Origin: a virus
Virus record (IMG/VR): IMGVR_UViG_3300020109_000117
Location: 1 to 26,351 of that record
DNA: 26,351 nt
Strand: one strand, 5' to 3'
Numbering within the stretch: the first letter of the stretch is position 1; each line of letters starts with the position of its first letter. A program made the translations under genes and the position numbers. Positions 8,755 to 18,315 of this stretch are shown in pieces. Below the pieces are notes generated by a model. It was not told the DNA's origin. It did no database searches and saw nothing but the letters and a program-made list of their open reading frames with translations.

Positions 8755-11700
8755 GTGACAGTTACTATTAAATCCAAGGAGCAATTGCTGGGCACTTGGG
8801 TCAGAAGAATCAAGAATAATACTGATATTACTGACTTTCAAACAGGCGGCGCTCTTGTTACATTAATGGAAGCTGTCGCTCAACAGGTTTATCAGGCGCA
8901 GCTATCCGTGCTAAAAGTGCTTGAAGTTACTGAAGTTGATAATCTTGTTGGCGAAAGACTCGATGATTTGGCCGAGTCTCTTAAAATTCCAAATGGTCAG
9001 GGCGGAGTGGGTCGTCAAGCGGCTATTCAGGCTACCGGTACCGTAACGATTGGTTCTGAGTTTAAAAAAATATCAACTCGCGCTTATGCCGGCAGACCCG
9101 CTCCGTATGCAGGCTCAACAGTTCTTTATGTTCAAGATGCCTCAGAAATGTTTGCAGCCGCTCCGGTTAATGGAAAAGTTTATCTTGGTCGCAATACGGT
9201 TGATTCGTTTGAAGGACCTATTTTATATACGAGTATTTCTTCAACCGGAACGTATTGGATTATTAATCTTGCTGACCCTCTTACAAAAGATCATCCCTAT
9301 ACCGACGAAATTGTGTTGGCGCAGGGAGGAGATAGAACTATCAACGCCTCTACCGTTGTACAGGTGCCAGCGTCCGCAGAGTCTCCTGCTATTCAGCTTA
9401 CGGTAGATGCGGCAGTCATTTTGCCAGACGGAGAGGATTCTGTTACTGTTTCCGTAACTTGCTCTCAGTTTGGCGTTACGGGGAATGTTGCTTCAGGTGC
9501 TGTTACAGAATTTTCCGCAAAACCTTTTGTTGGCGCCACTGTTATCAATAAGCAGCCATTCGTTAATGGTTTTGATACAGAATCAGACGCCTCTCTTCGT
9601 CAGCGAATTAAAGATTATCCAAATACACTTGCTCGTGGAACTGTTGGGGCGATTAATTCCGCACTCTTGACAGTTGTAGATGCCGACACCAAGAAAAAAG
9701 TTGTTTCAGCGTCTGTTATTCGCCCTTTAGAAAAAGGCGAACCAACAACGGTTTACGTTGACGACGGATCTCTACTTGAACCCGTTTTTCTTGGCCAGGA
9801 CTATGAACTATTGCTAGCAAAGGCATCTGGATTAGAGCAAAGTTTTAGAACTGCTCAAGCTCCGGTGACTCCCGCCGTTGTAGCGGGCGCACAGCAGGCT
9901 CCGTATGTGCTACAGGCGGGCATGTCCATTACGTTTCTTATTGATAATATTCCCTACGTATACACAATCGCCCCTTCAAATTACAAAGATTTGACTGCAG
10001 CTACAGCTTACGAAATTGTTCGTGATTTAAATTCAGACGCTGAAGGTATTCTTGATTTTCGCGTTACTGAAAATGGTACAAAAATCGTTGCGATAGACAG
10101 AACAAATACTGCGGAAGAGATACGTGTAATTCCGGGCGAATTGCAAAGCGTATTGGGTTTCCCAACCGTAACTCAGCGGCCTATTTATTTGTATAAAAAC
10201 GGAATTTTGCAATCCTTCAAGGGAAAAACAGCAACAATTTCATCCAATCCTTTTTCAAATTGGTCTATTACCGGAGCTTCTTATACAGGACTACAGGTAA
10301 TCGTTGACGGCGTAGCTGTGGCCGTTGCTGATATTACCAATACAGACTTTTTGTCGCGTTTTGGCGTTGCTATGACTGCAGCAACTGCCGAAAACTGGCG
10401 AGAGGTTTTGCAAGCGAAAATTCCCGGCGTTACCGTAATCTTTCAAGATAATAGATTTATTATTAGTTCAAATAAAGAAAATAATTCCTCCAGTGAAATC
10501 ACAATCAGCGCCGGCGGTTGGATTGGGCCAGCTTCTATTTTTTCTACAGAGCCAGAAGAAAGAACATCGGTAGGCGCCTCAAAGGATTATACCTTTAATA
10601 GATATACCGGAGATATTCGCTTTATTTCGCGATTGCAGGCCGGAGATATTATTGAGATAGCTTCGGTTAATACTCGTGCATTTGTTAAGTCTACGACCAC
10701 ATCTACTGGTCTGTATGATTTATCAAATGACTATCCTGGATTTGGTCAGTCTAAGTTTATTGTTGCTTTGGACGGTGACGTACAGGTTAAAACAACGGGA
10801 AGCATTACGAACGGCTTAATCGAAGTTACAGAAATTGATTCAAGTGGTTTGACCGTATCTCTTCAAGATTATTTAGGAAATGGACTTTTTATCAATGCCG
10901 AAATTAATGACTATATCTACTTAGCGGCAGTTAAGGAAACTGAAACTACTCCAATTTCTGGATTTTCTTCTTTTTCCGACGAAGCCATAGGTTTTTATAA
11001 AATTAAAAAAATTGTGCGCGGCACGGTTCCTGCAAACTCTGACACAATCGTCGTAGAGGTGTCTTCCTATCAGGCAGCGGCTGCTTTTATTCTTGGAGAT
11101 AGGTACGACACTTCATATTTGGGTGCGCCAACATTTAAGTTATTCTCTTCCACCGTTGTCCCGCAAGTTGTATCGCTAGTTCCAACGGCAGCGGCAATAG
11201 TAGAGGAGGTGGCGAATCAAATTAACGAACAAATTGTCGGCGGCGTTGCGGAAAGAAGCTCCGGACAGTATTTCTTTTTAAGAACAAATACTTACACAGA
11301 CGGACAGATTTCAATTATTGCAACTTTTGGAAAAGCGAACAATCTATTCACCTCGTCAGCTGGATCTGCTTTGCAATCTCACGTTGGATCGTCCTCCTCC
11401 GTGTATTTGGATGGTGGTTTCCCCGTTGTAGCAGAAACAGTTTTGCCTTCCGATCCCGCAGCCGGATATGCGGCTCGTGATTATTTAAAAGTTGCTCCAA
11501 ACTATACAGAAGTAACACAAACAACAACCAACCCAATTGCTCAGGCTGCCTCCATTGTTAGTACCTATCCAGTTGGATTTCAGGAAACTTGGGTCACAGG
11601 AAAGCTGTCAGGATGGACAGGGCGCGTTTACAACACAGAAACAATTGCACCATTTGAAGGTTTTTTAAGAACAGATAGCGCAATTAAGCCAATTGGCTCG

Positions 11701-14700
11701 GTGAATGTTACCTCGGAAACCCTGGACAGATATTCTAATATTTCCCTTAGGTTGCAAGATTTATCCATTACCCCCTTTGATAAATTCGTTGTTGAGATGG
11801 ATTTAGATTCAGCCAACAAAACAATTACTTTGCCTTTATACAAAAAAGCTATTATTTCAGATGAGCAGCAGATTGCGATTTCTGGAAAAGGTCAAAAATT
11901 TCAATTTACTTTAAAAGATCCAGAAGATTTTGATAAAGAGTTTTTTGACGTTACAAGCCCATTTAGAGATTTTGATTTTAACGATTTTAAAGTAGTTGGT
12001 AAGTCAGTCGGTGTTTATAAGTTAAATAGCGCGGGTATGGGCTCGAATGAGCCGGCACTGGCTATTCGCTCTACTTCTTTTGGCGGCGCCAATAGAGTTA
12101 AACTAAATGTTCTTTATCCCCAGTCTCCATCAAAGGGTGAAATTACAATTAGTCACTCAAATGTGTACGAAAATGAAGAGGTTCAGACTGTAGTTGTTGC
12201 AGAGATGGCGTCTCAAGCGGCCATTCCCTCTACAATTTTTAATTCCGGCACTTATAAAGTGACTAATTCGTCTACATCTAACAATCTTACAGACATTACT
12301 TTGTCAACATTTCAGCCATCAATTACTGCAGTTGCTAAATTTGAATCACTTAGTCCTTCTTTTGGCTTTTCTTTTGGGGCACGTTCTGCAAATTATCCGG
12401 GAGTGCTAGGAAATAGCATCGAACTCGTTATTCAAGATAGCGGTAAACTGGGCACAACGGCAGAATTAGTTCAAATGATCGCTCAGTCAACTAAAAAAGT
12501 AATTCTTGATTTAAGAGGTTCTGCCCCCACTAGCGCTCAGCTAGCCGCCGCGTTAAGTGTCAGTACATATTTAGAAACAGTAACCGAAACAGTCGTGGGA
12601 AGTGTCTTATCGCTCGTGAAGATTCCAAATACATATGGCTACATACCAGAAGTTTCGGCAAAAATTTCAAATCCATATTTTACCATTTCCTTCAATCAGG
12701 TGGACTACAGTCCGCGCTTACGCGGAGCTGCGGGCAATTCATGGTCATTTAAATGTATAAGCACTGGCACGGGTACACCAATTGTAACTATCAATACTGC
12801 TCAAAAAATAATCGAAGTTAATTTAAGAGGCTCTCGCCTTTTGTTAACCGACTTAGAGAATTTGCTTAATGGCTCGTCTGGTTTTAATGCCAACATAATT
12901 AAAGTAGAGGTCTCAAGCGGAGACCAGTATTTAGCTCCGTTTGGCCCTTCTTTCTTCTCCGGTGGAGTAACCGTCTCCAATACAATTTATACGTCAGATG
13001 GGGCAGATGAGACAAATGGTGTTTTTGATGGTTTGTATTTAGTCAACAATTTATTACAGGTCAACGGAACACAATCCACTGTTTCCATGCCAATTGGGGT
13101 TTGGCCAATTGTTGATAAGCCGACTGCAGCGGAATTAACAATCCGTGTTCCTAATTACGTTGGCCTATCTTCGGCTACAGCAGTTAATACTATTTTCAAT
13201 GCTGCCAACTATCAGCTTCAGTCTTTTCCCGTCGAGGCAAAAACACTCAAAGATCTGGCAGATGCAATTAACGCCTATTTGCCAGAAACACCAGTCGTTA
13301 CTGCAGCTATTTTGGGATTAGAAACCACCAACGCTCTTATGCCGGGAGGTGCTCAGATCCCTCGGGCTACGTATATTAATTACACAAACCCAAACGCCTT
13401 GCCTGGTACCGTTGATAGCTCAAGCTCAGCATTGTCATTCCATGCTTTTTGGGCAAATCGTTCAGAAGGTTGTTCGATTTATGATTATGATTTGCTTGGA
13501 AATGCAATTAAGTCGGTTGTCCAGTCAAATGATGCAATGTTCCCTAGCGGAAATGCTATTTTGGGTACGGCATATTCTTCGGTGGGCGAAGAGGTTTATC
13601 TTCTTCCAACAAATGCGGCTACTTTTAGTAGATGGGCAAATTTTGCGCCAGCTTCTTCGTTGCCAATTCAGGCTGATATTGTTCGAGCCGAAGGCGCTGC
13701 AAAAGTTCAAATTTCTTCAAAGCTTCGAGGAACAAAAGGATCTGTGTATCCAAAAGATACACTTGCAAATAATTATAAAACAGTCACACTTGAGGCCGCC
13801 TCAGCTGAGAATGGTTCGGTTTACTTTCCCCTGTTGGTATCGCAAACAAAACAGCTACCAAGAGGCTCAATCGTAAAAGTAAAGAATGCGCTTGTTTCTG
13901 AATTATTAAGGCCATTTAGGGTTGCCTCCCCTCTTGCAAACTTAACTCCGGCCAATACTGCAAACGAAAAGACTTGGTTCAGAACAGGAACAAATATTGT
14001 TTATGAGCAGGCCAGTTCAACACGTGGGCGATTGTATTTCTTGAGACACGGGCAGTCAGCTACAATTGGTAGCATTTCGGTGACCGACACTGAGCCATTA
14101 GCTTCAGGTACAGAAATTAATATTACGTACAATACTCCCTCTGTAGGCTTAGCGACTATTACTTGCTCAGCGGGAACGCTTTCGGCTCGAATTGGCGATA
14201 TGCTTTATATTCGTTCGGCGGGATTTCCTGCCGAAGTAAACTGCCCCGCTCTTGATAGCGGTCTAGTTATGAACAGCAGCCTTTATGATAACCCCTATGG
14301 TCTAACAGGTTATGTGGGCTATCCAGTAGTTCAGGTCAATGACTCAACAAGCTGTTGCGTCATTGCTCCAAATTTGACTCAAAATCACACACTTACCCTT
14401 GCCGCATCGACAGATCTTGTTTTTGTTCCTACTGTTTATACAGAAAAAAACATCAAGACACAGCATAAGGCGGGCTCACAAGGGGTCGAGGTTCTTGGAA
14501 ATGTGGCAACTCAGGGAACCCATGCAGAGTCTATTTCGGGTGTTTGCTCATACGGAATCGTAAAAAAACTGTCAGATGGGTTTTCCGCCCTGATTCTTTC
14601 TAACACCTCCGACGGCACAACGCCTCCAGATCGCTTAAACGACACAATGCTACTCGCAGAGTGCGGTGTAAATACCGACGATTATGTGTTTTTAAATGGA

Positions 14701-15750
14701 TTTGGTCAAGGAGTTGATGGTCAGTACCAGCTTGTAGCGCACGACGGAAAAAATACGGCTATTCTTTATAACTCAGTTCTTCCGATTCAAGACGTTGTTC
14801 AGGATAGTGTCACACGCTCAGTCAATGTAGGTAAAAATTGGTGGGGCAAAGAATTGCAAATTGTCGATAATGATTCGGCTGATTATACAATTGACCCTCG
14901 CGTAGTTCGTATTGTGGATGCTGAGTCTGTTTTGCCCGGATGTAAGATATCAATTGCTTCGGCTGCTGAAGGTACAAGTAATTGGTTCCCGCAAGCGCTC
15001 GTAGGGATTTGGACAGTAACAGAGATTGGTTTTTATGGCCCTTCGGCTAGTATCTGTCCGTATATTGAATTTGATATGCCAGCCGGGGCTCCCGCCGCAG
15101 CACAACTTGTTACTATTGCGGCCGCGAATGAAGAGAATATTGGGTTTTTGGAAAAAGAACCATTTTCTGCTTTTAGGCTTGTTCAGGGATGGGCAATTGA
15201 TCCTAAAAATGCAGAAAACGCTCAAGCCTATCTGACTCCAGCTAAATCTTATCAAAAAATTTCAAATTACCTGGGATCAGAAATTGAATGCGTTCATAAA
15301 CTAGGATACGAAACTGTACCTAAAACCGGTATCGACGGATATAAAATTTTTGGTGGCCTTATTCGAGAGGCTCAAAGAACTGTAGATGGCGTTCCTACTT
15401 CAATTAGCAGATATCCCGGTGTTAAGTCTACGGGAACCGATGTATCGGTATTGCCTCCAATTCCTCGTTCAGTTTCAGTTTCTTTCCGAGTTCGCGCTCG
15501 TGATGGTATTTCGATTAACACAATCGCAGCCGTCGTTCGCTCTGCCGTAGTATCTTTTATTGGCGGATTGGGGATCGGTCAATCTGTAATTTTGTCCGAG
15601 CTTATAGGATTGGTTCAAGACATTCCCGGTGTTGTTTCTGTAGAAATTATCGAAACTCTCCCCTTTGCAGTTGACGGGCGTATTCCGGTTGCGGATAATG
15701 AAAAGGCAGTGGTGATAGATTCGGCATCTAACATTAGCGTTGGGCAATAA
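8755..15750 (+). CDS. giant baseplate J/gp6-like wedge protein with large insertion
   Basis: A 2331-residue protein. Residues 1-340 match baseplate J family proteins (Mu gp47, P2 gpJ, T4 gp6): DFQTGGALVTLMEAVAQQ near 30, ERLDDLAESLKIP near 70, and the acidic 'ESDASLRQRI' element followed by ARGTVGAINSALL near 280-305. Residues about 2223-2331 match the family C-terminus: SVSVSFRVRARDG, GGLGIGQSVILSELIG, and QDIPGVVSVEI. Between them are about 1880 inserted residues, rich in Ser/Thr/Val strands, containing several alpha/beta modules of similar layout ending in an isSN-like or related edge (about 390-471, 502-597 and 791-890). Typical family members are about 300-660 residues, so this is several-fold longer. 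Six copies would bridge wedges around the hub. Start GTG at 8755 is backed by GAGGAG eight bases upstream. Confidence 0.8.
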   Translation: MTVTIKSKEQLLGTWVRRIKNNTDITDFQTGGALVTLMEAVAQQVYQAQLSVLKVLEVTEVDNLVGERLDDLAESLKIPNGQGGVGRQAAIQATGTVTIGSEFKKISTRAYAGRPAPYAGSTVLYVQDASEMFAAAPVNGKVYLGRNTVDSFEGPILYTSISSTGTYWIINLADPLTKDHPYTDEIVLAQGGDRTINASTVVQVPASAESPAIQLTVDAAVILPDGEDSVTVSVTCSQFGVTGNVASGAVTEFSAKPFVGATVINKQPFVNGFDTESDASLRQRIKDYPNTLARGTVGAINSALLTVVDADTKKKVVSASVIRPLEKGEPTTVYVDDGSLLEPVFLGQDYELLLAKASGLEQSFRTAQAPVTPAVVAGAQQAPYVLQAGMSITFLIDNIPYVYTIAPSNYKDLTAATAYEIVRDLNSDAEGILDFRVTENGTKIVAIDRTNTAEEIRVIPGELQSVLGFPTVTQRPIYLYKNGILQSFKGKTATISSNPFSNWSITGASYTGLQVIVDGVAVAVADITNTDFLSRFGVAMTAATAENWREVLQAKIPGVTVIFQDNRFIISSNKENNSSSEITISAGGWIGPASIFSTEPEERTSVGASKDYTFNRYTGDIRFISRLQAGDIIEIASVNTRAFVKSTTTSTGLYDLSNDYPGFGQSKFIVALDGDVQVKTTGSITNGLIEVTEIDSSGLTVSLQDYLGNGLFINAEINDYIYLAAVKETETTPISGFSSFSDEAIGFYKIKKIVRGTVPANSDTIVVEVSSYQAAAAFILGDRYDTSYLGAPTFKLFSSTVVPQVVSLVPTAAAIVEEVANQINEQIVGGVAERSSGQYFFLRTNTYTDGQISIIATFGKANNLFTSSAGSALQSHVGSSSSVYLDGGFPVVAETVLPSDPAAGYAARDYLKVAPNYTEVTQTTTNPIAQAASIVSTYPVGFQETWVTGKLSGWTGRVYNTETIAPFEGFLRTDSAIKPIGSVNVTSETLDRYSNISLRLQDLSITPFDKFVVEMDLDSANKTITLPLYKKAIISDEQQIAISGKGQKFQFTLKDPEDFDKEFFDVTSPFRDFDFNDFKVVGKSVGVYKLNSAGMGSNEPALAIRSTSFGGANRVKLNVLYPQSPSKGEITISHSNVYENEEVQTVVVAEMASQAAIPSTIFNSGTYKVTNSSTSNNLTDITLSTFQPSITAVAKFESLSPSFGFSFGARSANYPGVLGNSIELVIQDSGKLGTTAELVQMIAQSTKKVILDLRGSAPTSAQLAAALSVSTYLETVTETVVGSVLSLVKIPNTYGYIPEVSAKISNPYFTISFNQVDYSPRLRGAAGNSWSFKCISTGTGTPIVTINTAQKIIEVNLRGSRLLLTDLENLLNGSSGFNANIIKVEVSSGDQYLAPFGPSFFSGGVTVSNTIYTSDGADETNGVFDGLYLVNNLLQVNGTQSTVSMPIGVWPIVDKPTAAELTIRVPNYVGLSSATAVNTIFNAANYQLQSFPVEAKTLKDLADAINAYLPETPVVTAAILGLETTNALMPGGAQIPRATYINYTNPNALPGTVDSSSSALSFHAFWANRSEGCSIYDYDLLGNAIKSVVQSNDAMFPSGNAILGTAYSSVGEEVYLLPTNAATFSRWANFAPASSLPIQADIVRAEGAAKVQISSKLRGTKGSVYPKDTLANNYKTVTLEAASAENGSVYFPLLVSQTKQLPRGSIVKVKNALVSELLRPFRVASPLANLTPANTANEKTWFRTGTNIVYEQASSTRGRLYFLRHGQSATIGSISVTDTEPLASGTEINITYNTPSVGLATITCSAGTLSARIGDMLYIRSAGFPAEVNCPALDSGLVMNSSLYDNPYGLTGYVGYPVVQVNDSTSCCVIAPNLTQNHTLTLAASTDLVFVPTVYTEKNIKTQHKAGSQGVEVLGNVATQGTHAESISGVCSYGIVKKLSDGFSALILSNTSDGTTPPDRLNDTMLLAECGVNTDDYVFLNGFGQGVDGQYQLVAHDGKNTAILYNSVLPIQDVVQDSVTRSVNVGKNWWGKELQIVDNDSADYTIDPRVVRIVDAESVLPGCKISIASAAEGTSNWFPQALVGIWTVTEIGFYGPSASICPYIEFDMPAGAPAAAQLVTIAAANEENIGFLEKEPFSAFRLVQGWAIDPKNAENAQAYLTPAKSYQKISNYLGSEIECVHKLGYETVPKTGIDGYKIFGGLIREAQRTVDGVPTSISRYPGVKSTGTDVSVLPPIPRSVSVSFRVRARDGISINTIAAVVRSAVVSFIGGLGIGQSVILSELIGLVQDIPGVVSVEIIETLPFAVDGRIPVADNEKAVVIDSASNISVGQ

Positions 15751-15751
15751 A

Positions 15752-18283
15752 ATGTCAAATGTTCGTCAGTATTTACCGTTAGTTGCAAAGCCAAATAAAG
15801 AACAGGCGCCAAAAATAAACGCCTTGCTCGATGGCGTTGATGACATAGTTGATCAGCTTGAAAAATACACGGAATATGCGCAAAATCAATTTTTCTTTAC
15901 AACCGCAGACGCTGAGTATGTTTTTAAGCTCGCAGCTCGAAGTGGTTTTTATTTGCCAAGAGACGCTGGTTTAAATATCGAGGGACTTAAACCACTTGCC
16001 CCATTAATGATCAATCAACCAAAGACATCTTTGGAAATTTTGTTGCGCGTTTTAGAAATTTATTTTTCTCAGACTTTAACCAGGCCAAGTGTTATTTCTG
16101 CTCAGGCTGAGCCATACAGATTAAAAGAAAAAGATGATTTGATTGTAAAAACAAGAGACGCTGAACACTGTTTGACTGTCGATAAGTCAATGTTTTCTGA
16201 TATTAAAAACGTATCCGCTTCGGAGTTAGCAACTTATATAAATTCCGTTCAATATCATTATATTGCAACCGTTTTTTACGACAGAATCGTCGAGAAAAAC
16301 AAAATTCGACTTACACCGAATGGCTCTGGTCTAAATGAAATTATTCAAGTAATTGGCGGAACCCTTCAAAATTTATTACTTTTTCCAAACATTATCCCAA
16401 CGACAAACTCTTTTCAAACACGTTGGCTTGTTTCTAAGGTTGCTGAATATTCCGACATAGTAACCTTCACATATTTAGACGGGCCGCCACCGTCTATTCA
16501 TTTAGCAAAAATTGGCGACATTGTGACAATAAGGGGTCAGTTTGATGTAGGAACTTCCGGAGCTGCACAAATACCGGTGCAAGATATCTTCGGAAATGAT
16601 GTGATTGATAATTATGGTAACCTGGTAACTGTATTAGTTTATCTAATACAAGGAAATTATTCTGTTTTAAACGGCACTTATGAAATTATTGATGTGGGTT
16701 ACGATTACTTTAAAATTAGAAATAAATATTTAAGGTTACCTACCGGAAATATTGGAGAAGTAGTACAGCTTTCCCAAAGAGACATTATTTTTACCGAAAA
16801 TATACCACACAGGGTTTACGATCAAGAGACATTTTCTTATATAACAGAAATGACAGACGATGAGTTAAGCGTTACCGTTCCGGCAGTTCCTCCAATCGTA
16901 AAACGTTTTTTGCAGGGTGCTTGGCACGCTTATGGGGCTAAGTACACAGTAGCGGACTTTACCAGAAATACTGTAAGAATAGAAAGCTCTCCAAATGTGC
17001 AATTACCCACACAGGGCGCAAGTTTTGTTTTAGAATCTGATACTTTTGCTGCAAATTATGCACAAAAAAGGTTTAAGATTCTAAATACTAATCCCTCCAA
17101 CGGAATTATCACTTTAGAAAACTCAGACGAATATAATGTTTTGCCTTACACAACCCCTACCTTAATTGGAAAAAATAACCCATTCTTTTGTGATATCAAT
17201 TCGGATGTCGTGGAGATGGATTTTAATTATCGTCATGGATTATTTTCAGGGTCAGAAATTATTATCAATTCTGCTGCGATTAATTTGGAAAGCAATATAG
17301 ATGTTAATGGGTCTTGGGTGGTAGATAGGGTTTTGTCGGATACAAAAATATCTTTTAAAATCAATCAAAAAAATATTGGCACACCTTCTGCTAGTTCTGC
17401 GGTTTTGTATTCCCTTGGTAATAAAAAATATCGTCTGCAGTTTTCCTCAACGACGACTCTTAATTTGTCTAAAATAAATGTAGTCGGTAAATTTTTTGAA
17501 TTTTACGAAGATGGCACCGCAAATATTTTTAATCCCTACACTTGGCAAAAACTAAAAGCTAGGTGCTTTAAGACGCTCAGCGTAGGAAGTACCAGCGTCG
17601 ATTTTGAAACACTTGAAGATTGGTCTGTGTTGCCAAACGAAACAATTGCTTCAAATGTAAGAGTAAGGACAACCCAAGTCGCGTGGGGGGAAGACACCTC
17701 TTCTTATTATTTTGACAAAACATCGGCACGCAATCAAGAAGTTTTTATGAATAATTTAACAATGACGGCTGCTGATTACATTAAGCCAACTAGTCCATTA
17801 TATTTGGGTTCTTATTTGTACGATCCGCAAGGATTAGTAACTAGGTATCTTCCCAGTGCCACAGGCGCTGCTGCGGAGATAGCGATTTTAAGAGGCGAAA
17901 GCGGAGTCCTTGTAACTGTTGATTCTGCTTTGGAATTTAGCCAAAACGGAGGGTATGTGGTATTTGAGTACGGAACCTCGCTCCAAGAGGGGCCGGTACC
18001 GTACATAACTCTTTCGGGAGGCCAAATTGTTATTGACCCAGCGTATGTTTTTAAAAAAACTCACTCAAAGGGAGCTACAGTTAGGCAGGTAAAAAGATTA
18101 GAGCCACTTATGCCAGCCCCTAATGGATTGATGTTTCAGCCATTTTTAACAGGAACCTCAAAAGCCCGAGATAGTTTTTTTGAAATTATTAAAAAAATAA
18201 TTTCCGCTGGAGTTTTTGTTACAGACGATGTATTGTACCCAGAGCTGCGGTTTGCTGACGAAAGTATTGAGCCATACAAGTAG
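15752..18283 (+). CDS. baseplate wedge / tail protein I-like protein
   Basis: An 843-residue protein directly after the J-like gene, where tail protein I or T4 gp7-type wedge proteins are found. Residues about 47-110 (FTTADAEYVFKLAARSGFYL, PLMINQPKTSLEILLRVLEI) resemble the N-terminal element of such proteins, in which 'tA-x-g-x-x-L-x-x-l-g' precedes a helix-loop-helix describing attachment to J. Residues about 120-210 include a module similar in layout to ones in the giant protein (LTVDKSMFSDIKNVSASELA, then QVIGGTLQNLLLF). The rest is beta-rich and ends in a helical segment (SFFEIIKKIISAGVFV). I chose ATG 15752, one base after the previous stop, over the TTG at 15740, which would add four residues inside the preceding gene. 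The ribosome binding site is weak, so translation is probably coupled. Confidence 0.6.
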   Translation: MSNVRQYLPLVAKPNKEQAPKINALLDGVDDIVDQLEKYTEYAQNQFFFTTADAEYVFKLAARSGFYLPRDAGLNIEGLKPLAPLMINQPKTSLEILLRVLEIYFSQTLTRPSVISAQAEPYRLKEKDDLIVKTRDAEHCLTVDKSMFSDIKNVSASELATYINSVQYHYIATVFYDRIVEKNKIRLTPNGSGLNEIIQVIGGTLQNLLLFPNIIPTTNSFQTRWLVSKVAEYSDIVTFTYLDGPPPSIHLAKIGDIVTIRGQFDVGTSGAAQIPVQDIFGNDVIDNYGNLVTVLVYLIQGNYSVLNGTYEIIDVGYDYFKIRNKYLRLPTGNIGEVVQLSQRDIIFTENIPHRVYDQETFSYITEMTDDELSVTVPAVPPIVKRFLQGAWHAYGAKYTVADFTRNTVRIESSPNVQLPTQGASFVLESDTFAANYAQKRFKILNTNPSNGIITLENSDEYNVLPYTTPTLIGKNNPFFCDINSDVVEMDFNYRHGLFSGSEIIINSAAINLESNIDVNGSWVVDRVLSDTKISFKINQKNIGTPSASSAVLYSLGNKKYRLQFSSTTTLNLSKINVVGKFFEFYEDGTANIFNPYTWQKLKARCFKTLSVGSTSVDFETLEDWSVLPNETIASNVRVRTTQVAWGEDTSSYYFDKTSARNQEVFMNNLTMTAADYIKPTSPLYLGSYLYDPQGLVTRYLPSATGAAAEIAILRGESGVLVTVDSALEFSQNGGYVVFEYGTSLQEGPVPYITLSGGQIVIDPAYVFKKTHSKGATVRQVKRLEPLMPAPNGLMFQPFLTGTSKARDSFFEIIKKIISAGVFVTDDVLYPELRFADESIEPYK

Positions 18284-18315
18284 TAAAATCGCTGTATTAA
18301 GCAAGAGGAGCTAAA

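Noticed and set aside
15740-15751. TTG start four codons upstream for the wedge gene after the giant protein
   Set aside because: ATG at 15752 is a stronger start codon and avoids overlap; neither has a good ribosome binding site, so a small doubt remains.
1544-15812. Many 60-100 codon open frames on either strand inside the tail genes
   Set aside because: They lie within long conserved-type genes, lack ribosome binding sites and encode no recognisable proteins; they are shadows of the real frames.
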